This document shows positions 23,168 through 26,662 of a DNA stretch of 26,662 nucleotides, piece by piece. The position numbers were made by a program, and so were the translations under genes. The first letter of the stretch is position 1. Every line of letters begins with the position of its first letter. This DNA is from Solobacterium sp. (GTDB lineage Bacteria > Bacillota_I > Bacilli_A > Erysipelotrichales > Erysipelotrichaceae): NCBI GenBank assembly GCA_015256455.1, contig JABZMB010000014.1:1-26662 (forward strand), given 5' to 3'. The notes beneath the pieces are model-generated. The model saw only the letters and a program-made list of their open reading frames with translations, was not told the DNA's origin and did not search any database.

Positions 23168-24430
23168 TTATTTCTTTCCATCGAGAAACAATCCCTTGAG
23201 TTTATTTGTCAAGGTATCTTCTTTCGTAGTCTCTACCTTTCTATCGCGGTAGGATACGTTTTTGATAAAAGCATCAAGATCTAAGCTGTTTTCAGTCTGA
23301 CCGATAATAGGTAATCTATCTTGGTAGGCATAGAACAATCCGAGACATGCGGTTAATGCTGCGTTTCTTCCCCCTAATGTTTCCGGAATATAATCTCTAA
23401 CTTCTACATTTAGGCGCTTGCTTAAAAGGTTTTCTAAGCCTTCAGTTTCGCCACCTTCACCAGTAATAATAACAGTTGTTTCACCTGCTTGCAAGATTCC
23501 TTCGCAAGTTTCTGTAATTGCATTCAGCCATGTTTCAATATTAGGTCTAATGCAGTCAACTAACTCCTGTTCACTGATAGTTCTATTTTCACCATTATCA
23601 TTCCAAATGTGGATGATATTTGAAGAACAAACCGTCTGATCAAGTCTTGCACTATACTTGATTAACTCAATTGCATTCTTCATATTAATGCCATATTTTT
23701 CAACAGCTGCGTTTGCGATATTACCAAGTCCCATTGGTAAAATTGTAGATGCCGCAAATCTTCCCTTATAAAGAAGACCTAATGTTGTCGCATCACGTTC
23801 TACCTTTAAGACAATTACTTGACGATCAACGGACTGTTCAAATAAAGCAGCTTCTTTACCAACAGCATAGATATCCGCAAAGATATCCATTACCTTAAGA
23901 CCAGCGTTCTCTACGCAAGTTACTAAGTCATACGCAAACTTACGGTCGGCACACAATAAGTCAATATCCACAATTAATTGAGAGCACTTTTCCCCAAGAG
24001 GAATACGACGTGTAGTCATACCATTCACTGTATACTTCACGCATACCGTCTGAATCAAAGCACTATCATTACCGATATTTACTTCTTCTGCTTTCTTAAT
24101 TGCATTGCGTACGTCTTGAATTGTTACTGTTCCATCGATACCTTCAATATCAACCGTTGATTTCAAAGATATACGTTTTAGATTAAATGCAGGGATTGCA
24201 AGAATTACTTGCTGTACACTAGCACCTACCATCTTCTTAGCAGACGCTGCTGCCTGCTTAATGGAACCAATTAAAGCATGTTGGTCTGTAATGCCATTAT
24301 AAGAGAGTCCGCTACATGGTACTCTTTCAACCTTTATAATATTAAATCTGGTGTTGAAAAACTCACCAATTACTAATCGAACCTCATGGTCAGCGGCCTC
24401 AATTGCCGCATAAATCTGTTTATCTGTCAC
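23168..24430 (-). CDS. ftsA: FtsA-like division protein with degenerate nucleotide-binding motifs
   Basis: FtsA is the actin-like protein that ties FtsZ to the membrane. Position directly before ftsZ, the length of 420 residues, the SHS2 region (SGLSYNGITD, 40-49) and an amphipathic C-terminal helix, LTNKLKGLF (407-415), support the identity. The ATPase motifs have drifted. Phosphate-1 (canonical DIGSS.IK) reads AIEAADHEVRLVIG at 9-22 with no DxG. Phosphate-2 (canonical DIGGGTTD) reads LKVERDATTLGL at 208-219. The adenosine motif reads VIITGEGGETEGL (320-332), which is the best preserved. Nucleotide binding may be weak or absent. The start is GTG at 24430 with AAAGGAG 8 nt upstream. An extended -10 and a perfect palindrome lie upstream, so ftsA begins the transcript. 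Confidence 0.88.
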   Translation of the reverse strand: MTDKQIYAAIEAADHEVRLVIGEFFNTRFNIIKVERVPCSGLSYNGITDQHALIGSIKQAAASAKKMVGASVQQVILAIPAFNLKRISLKSTVDIEGIDGTVTIQDVRNAIKKAEEVNIGNDSALIQTVCVKYTVNGMTTRRIPLGEKCSQLIVDIDLLCADRKFAYDLVTCVENAGLKVMDIFADIYAVGKEAALFEQSVDRQVIVLKVERDATTLGLLYKGRFAASTILPMGLGNIANAAVEKYGINMKNAIELIKYSARLDQTVCSSNIIHIWNDNGENRTISEQELVDCIRPNIETWLNAITETCEGILQAGETTVIITGEGGETEGLENLLSKRLNVEVRDYIPETLGGRNAALTACLGLFYAYQDRLPIIGQTENSLDLDAFIKNVSYRDRKVETTKEDTLTNKLKGLFLDGKK

Positions 24431-24458
24431 CGTGAAGTCTCCTTTCAGTTATATTCGT

Positions 24459-24467
24459 ATTTTATCA
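24459..24467 (-). promoter_or_regulatory. Candidate ftsA-ftsZ promoter (extended -10)
   Basis: On the minus strand TGATAAAAT (24467-24459) is an extended -10 element 28 nt before the GTG start. A -35 would fall within the palindrome at 24472-24487, where no TTGACA-like hexamer is well placed. Confidence 0.45.
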
Positions 24468-24471
24468 CATT

Positions 24472-24487
24472 TACATTTCAAAATGTA
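24472..24487. repeat. Perfect inverted repeat, candidate operator of ftsA-ftsZ
   Basis: TACATTT-CA-AAATGTA is a perfect 7-2-7 inverted repeat lying where the ftsA -35 should be. A second smaller repeat, GTAGT-N5-ACTAC (24485-24489 and 24495-24499), overlaps its edge. The position suggests a protein-binding site, but the sequence is A/T-rich and no known operator is recognised. Confidence 0.4.
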
Positions 24488-24589
24488 GTCGATTACTACC
24501 TTTAAAAAGCCTATTTTCATAGAATTTACATAATTCATTTCTGCATCTTCTACATGATTCTTTGAAAAACAGATTCCATATGCTACTTT

Positions 24590-24622
24590 TTGGTTGCATT
24601 TACAAGTAATCTATGATATCTT
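24590..24622 (+). promoter_or_regulatory. rpmB promoter
   Basis: Two readings are possible: TTGGTT (24590-24595) with TATGAT (24612-24617) at 16 bp, or TTGCAT (24594-24599) with TATCTT (24617-24622) at 17 bp. Both would give a leader of about 30 nt to the rpmB ATG. Confidence 0.6.
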
Positions 24623-24656
24623 TTGTAAGCAAATTATAAGTAAAGGAGGTTATGGT

Positions 24657-24860
24657 ATGTCCAGAGTATGTGCTGTATCCGGTAAGAAAGCAATGTCAGG
24701 AAACAGACGTTCCCACTCCCTACGTGCTACTCGTCGTAAGTGGAATGTGAACTTACAAAAGGTTCACATGATCGTTGATGGCAAGCCACAGACAGTTAAG
24801 ATCTCAGCTCGCGCATTAAAGACATTAAAGGCAGGAGCTAAGGCTAAAGCTGCTGAGTAA
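24657..24860 (+). CDS. rpmB: 50S ribosomal protein L28
   Basis: L28 is a small basic protein of the large ribosomal subunit. The 67 residues start MSRVCAVSGKKAMSGNRRSHS and include the family's TRRKWNVNLQ segment. The open frame extends upstream to 24594, but the family start at ATG 24657 is right because AAAGGAGG (24642-24649) sits 7 nt before it. Of the usual zinc-binding cysteines only Cys5 remains, so this is a Cys-minus type. It stands alone, divergent from ftsA and convergent with thiN. rpmB next to rsgA-rpe-thiN is a common Firmicutes arrangement. Confidence 0.96.
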   Translation: MSRVCAVSGKKAMSGNRRSHSLRATRRKWNVNLQKVHMIVDGKPQTVKISARALKTLKAGAKAKAAE

Positions 24861-24879
24861 TCGCCGGTTATATGAAAAA

Positions 24880-24904
24880 GAATTCCCCGAAGGGAATTTT
24901 TTTA
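24880..24904. terminator. Bidirectional terminator between rpmB and thiN
   Basis: AATTCCC (24881-24887) and GGGAATT (24892-24898) form a perfect 7-bp stem with a CGAA loop, which reads TTCG on the minus strand. Seven T residues follow on the plus strand and CTTTTTC on the minus strand. It serves rpmB and thiN, whose stop is at 24904-24902. Confidence 0.8.
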
Positions 24905-25510
24905 TGCATCTTTTGATTGTATCACTGTTACCTTACCTGCATGCACAGTAACAATACCTCTATCTTCTAGAATTTCATTAGAAGTTGTATAGGTATCTTT
25001 GTTTGTAAGTTGTTGTTTATCTAAAGGATATTTTAGTCCTTCCAAGCTAATGATTGCCTCATCCTCTGTAAAGAATGAGATATATGTATACTCATGCTTA
25101 TCAATGGAATGAACACCTTCAGCTAGTGAATAGATAAAGTTATTTTGATCATGGAGATATACTGTTTCAGGAAAACGTGATACCAGACGCAAATTAATCA
25201 TCGCATGGTCTAATCTTCCACCTAGTCCACCATAGAGGTGGATTTTTTGATATCCCTTCTCGATGGCATACATGACTGCAGCTTCACTATCTGTATCATC
25301 CTTAATTGGATTTAGTTGAAGTAACGTATCACTATATTCCTTGATATACGCTAAATCACTTTCTTCAACAGAATCAAAATCGCCAATTGCCAGTAACATC
25401 CTTTTGCCATTTCTTGCAAGCGTTAATGCACCTTTATCTACACCAATGTAGTTTTCAGCAGTCGGAATCGATTCACAACGTTTTAATATAATAGCTACTG
25501 AAGTTTCCAT
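24902..25510 (-). CDS. thiN: Thiamine pyrophosphokinase
   Basis: This enzyme converts thiamine and ATP to thiamine diphosphate and AMP. The 202-residue protein has GDFDS at 43-47, KDDTDSE at 70-76 and GGLGGRLDH at 94-102, which together form the catalytic and metal-binding region, and a C-terminal thiamine-binding beta domain. The ATG overlaps the end of rpe by 16 nt. The Shine-Dalgarno site is weak (GAGAAG), which suggests translational coupling. The rsgA-rpe-thiN order is conserved in Firmicutes. No TPP riboswitch is visible, as expected for a salvage kinase within this operon. Confidence 0.95.
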   Translation of the reverse strand: METSVAIILKRCESIPTAENYIGVDKGALTLARNGKRMLLAIGDFDSVEESDLAYIKEYSDTLLQLNPIKDDTDSEAAVMYAIEKGYQKIHLYGGLGGRLDHAMINLRLVSRFPETVYLHDQNNFIYSLAEGVHSIDKHEYTYISFFTEDEAIISLEGLKYPLDKQQLTNKDTYTTSNEILEDRGIVTVHAGKVTVIQSKDA

Positions 25511-26148
25511 AACTTCTCACATACTTCGTGGATATCATTCTTAAATACATAAGAACCTGCCACAAGCACATCTGCCCCTGCTGAAGCACATAATGCACCT
25601 GTTTCTTCGTTGATACCACCATCAACTTCGATATGTGTATCAAGGCCCTCTTCATTTAACCATGTACGAAGTGTACGAATACGTTCTAGTGCCTCTGGCA
25701 TAAACTTCTGACCACCAAAACCTGGTTCTACACTCATAATTAAGAACAAGTCAAAATCATGCAAGAATGGCTTTAATACTTCAATTGGAGTCTGTGGCTT
25801 TAATGTTAATCCTACTTTTTTTCCTTGGTCATGGATATGTTTTGCAAGTGCTTTAATTTCTTCTTTATCGTAAATTGTTTCAACATGGAAGGTAATCTGG
25901 TCTGCACCAGCATTCATAAATACATCGGCGAACATCTTAGGGTCAGTTACCATCAAATGAACATCTTTAAATAAAGGTGATAGTTTTACAAAACCTTTTA
26001 GGATGTCTGGTCCAAATGTTAAGTTCTTTACAAAGTGTCCATCCATGACATCAAAGTGCATCCACTCTGCCTTGGAGGAATTTAGTAATTCGCATTGTTC
26101 AGTCATATGACTGTAATCTAAAGATAATACGGATGGAGCAACAATCAT
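25495..26148 (-). CDS. rpe: Ribulose-phosphate 3-epimerase
   Basis: Rpe interconverts ribulose-5-phosphate and xylulose-5-phosphate in the pentose phosphate pathway. The 217-residue TIM barrel is complete. Residues include IVAPSVLSLD at the start, metal and catalytic positions His31 and Asp33 in MHFDVMDG, His64 in DVHLMV, and Asp176 in EVDGGI. The phosphate-binding MSVEPGFGGQKF segment is at 138-149. The ATG overlaps the rsgA stop as ATGA, with a GGGAG site 9 nt upstream. It lies in the rsgA-rpe-thiN operon. Confidence 0.97.
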   Translation of the reverse strand: MIVAPSVLSLDYSHMTEQCELLNSSKAEWMHFDVMDGHFVKNLTFGPDILKGFVKLSPLFKDVHLMVTDPKMFADVFMNAGADQITFHVETIYDKEEIKALAKHIHDQGKKVGLTLKPQTPIEVLKPFLHDFDLFLIMSVEPGFGGQKFMPEALERIRTLRTWLNEEGLDTHIEVDGGINEETGALCASAGADVLVAGSYVFKNDIHEVCEKLWKLQ

Positions 26149-26662
26149 AAGTATTTCTCCCTTCTCTCTTGAATAATCTGTAAAACGCCAAGATAGTTCT
26201 CATAGCGTTCTCTAGGTATTTTACCTGCTTCTACCGCTTCTTTAATTTTACATCCAGGTTCGTTTTGATGAACACAGTCATTGAAGCGGCAATCATGTAA
26301 ATATGGCACGAAGTCTGGTACATATTCAGCTAGTTCGTGTGCTTGAATATGCGAAAAGTCCAAGGAACTAAAGCCAGGTGTATCTGCCACCAGTCCCCCT
26401 GCAACCTCATGTAATTCATTATGTCTTGTGGTATGTTTACCTCTTCCAAGTGCCTTTGAAATCTCTTGAGTCGCAAGATGGAATGATGGCTCTAATTGGT
26501 TTAATAACGTACTCTTACCAGCACCACTTTGACCAGTTAATACAGAAATCTTATCTGTTAAAATACCAGCTATCGATGGATCTAAACTACCTTTTGCGGT
26601 ACGGATAACCTTCATCGCACCTTTTTCATAGGCTTGAATCTGTTCTTCTACTTCTTGGCTAA
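26145..26662 (-). CDS. rsgA: Ribosome biogenesis GTPase RsgA (partial, N-terminus beyond right edge)
   Basis: RsgA (YloQ/YjeQ) is a circularly permuted GTPase that checks 30S decoding-centre assembly. The open frame runs to the window edge. About 172 codons are visible of a usual 290-300. The OB domain and the first G motifs are missing. Visible are the P-loop GQSGAGKST, the DTPGF switch segment (ADTPGFSSLDF), and a zinc-binding C-terminal module with Cys and His residues in DCRFNDCVHQNEPGCKIKEAV. The Met at 26615 is internal; the sequence upstream of it continues in frame with family-like residues (QIQAYEKGAMKVI). Confidence 0.95.
   Translation of the reverse strand, partial: SQEVEEQIQAYEKGAMKVIRTAKGSLDPSIAGILTDKISVLTGQSGAGKSTLLNQLEPSFHLATQEISKALGRGKHTTRHNELHEVAGGLVADTPGFSSLDFSHIQAHELAEYVPDFVPYLHDCRFNDCVHQNEPGCKIKEAVEAGKIPRERYENYLGVLQIIQERREKYL

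Noticed and set aside
24594..24656. N-terminal extension of L28
   Set aside because: The extra codons cover the promoter and Shine-Dalgarno site; L28 proteins start at the MSRVC-type sequence at 24657.
1..26662. Mobile elements, CRISPR arrays, tRNA or rRNA genes
   Set aside because: No transposase, integrase, direct-repeat array, or recognisable tRNA/rRNA sequence was found; every sizeable stretch is explained by housekeeping genes.

Overview
The window is a compact stretch of core chromosome from an AT-rich, low-GC Gram-positive bacterium. Gene order points to the Firmicutes: the run phoH-ybeY-dgkA-cdd-era-recO-glyQS-dnaG-rpoD-trmK is the same housekeeping block found in Bacillus. The protein style (RpoD with a long charged N-terminus, divergent FtsA, MurE without the DNPR motif, no sporulation genes between rpsT and lepA) suggests an Erysipelotrichia-like lineage, but that is inference and no marker fixes the genus. 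The standard genetic code fits, since TGA serves as a stop and Trp is TGG. No rRNA, tRNA, CRISPR, IS or prophage sequence is visible.

Layout from left to right. (1) 1-3470, minus strand: fmt, lepA and hemW (hemW runs off the left edge). (2) 3582-3848, plus strand: rpsT, sharing a divergent promoter region with fmt. (3) 3875-9072, minus: glyQS-dnaG-rpoD-trmK, with a sigmaA-type promoter before glyQS and a shared terminator after trmK and rpsT. (4) 9237-10796, minus: a free-standing DUF1858/DUF438/hemerythrin/PAS-like protein between two terminators. (5) 10963-14791, minus: phoH-ybeY-dgkA-cdd-era-recO, tightly packed with overlapping starts and stops. (6) 14904-15521, plus: a lipoprotein with a CPWC thioredoxin motif, facing an MBL-fold hydrolase across a perfect-palindrome terminator. 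(7) 16550-16732, minus: rpsU. (8) 16923-21062, minus: a CNNM/CorC-type transporter, rsmE, murE and deoC. A roughly 100-nt leader precedes this operon and holds a small upstream reading frame whose stop overlaps the transporter start. (9) 21220-24430, minus: ftsA-ftsZ, a Nudix-like protein and a small zinc-ribbon protein. (10) 24657-24860, plus: rpmB. (11) 24902-26662, minus: rsgA (off the right edge)-rpe-thiN.

Most genes serve translation (rpsT, rpsU, rpmB, glyQS, fmt, lepA, trmK, rsmE, era, ybeY, rsgA), replication, repair or transcription (dnaG, recO, rpoD), and envelope or division (murE, dgkA, ftsA, ftsZ). The points that deserve attention are the leader ORF before the CNNM gene, the degraded nucleotide-binding motifs of FtsA, the altered substrate motif of MurE, a palindrome at the ftsA promoter, and the uncharacterised hemerythrin/PAS protein. 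I see no large new system here; the candidates are regulatory or variant-enzyme features inside otherwise standard operons. No gene-free stretch exceeds 300 bases.
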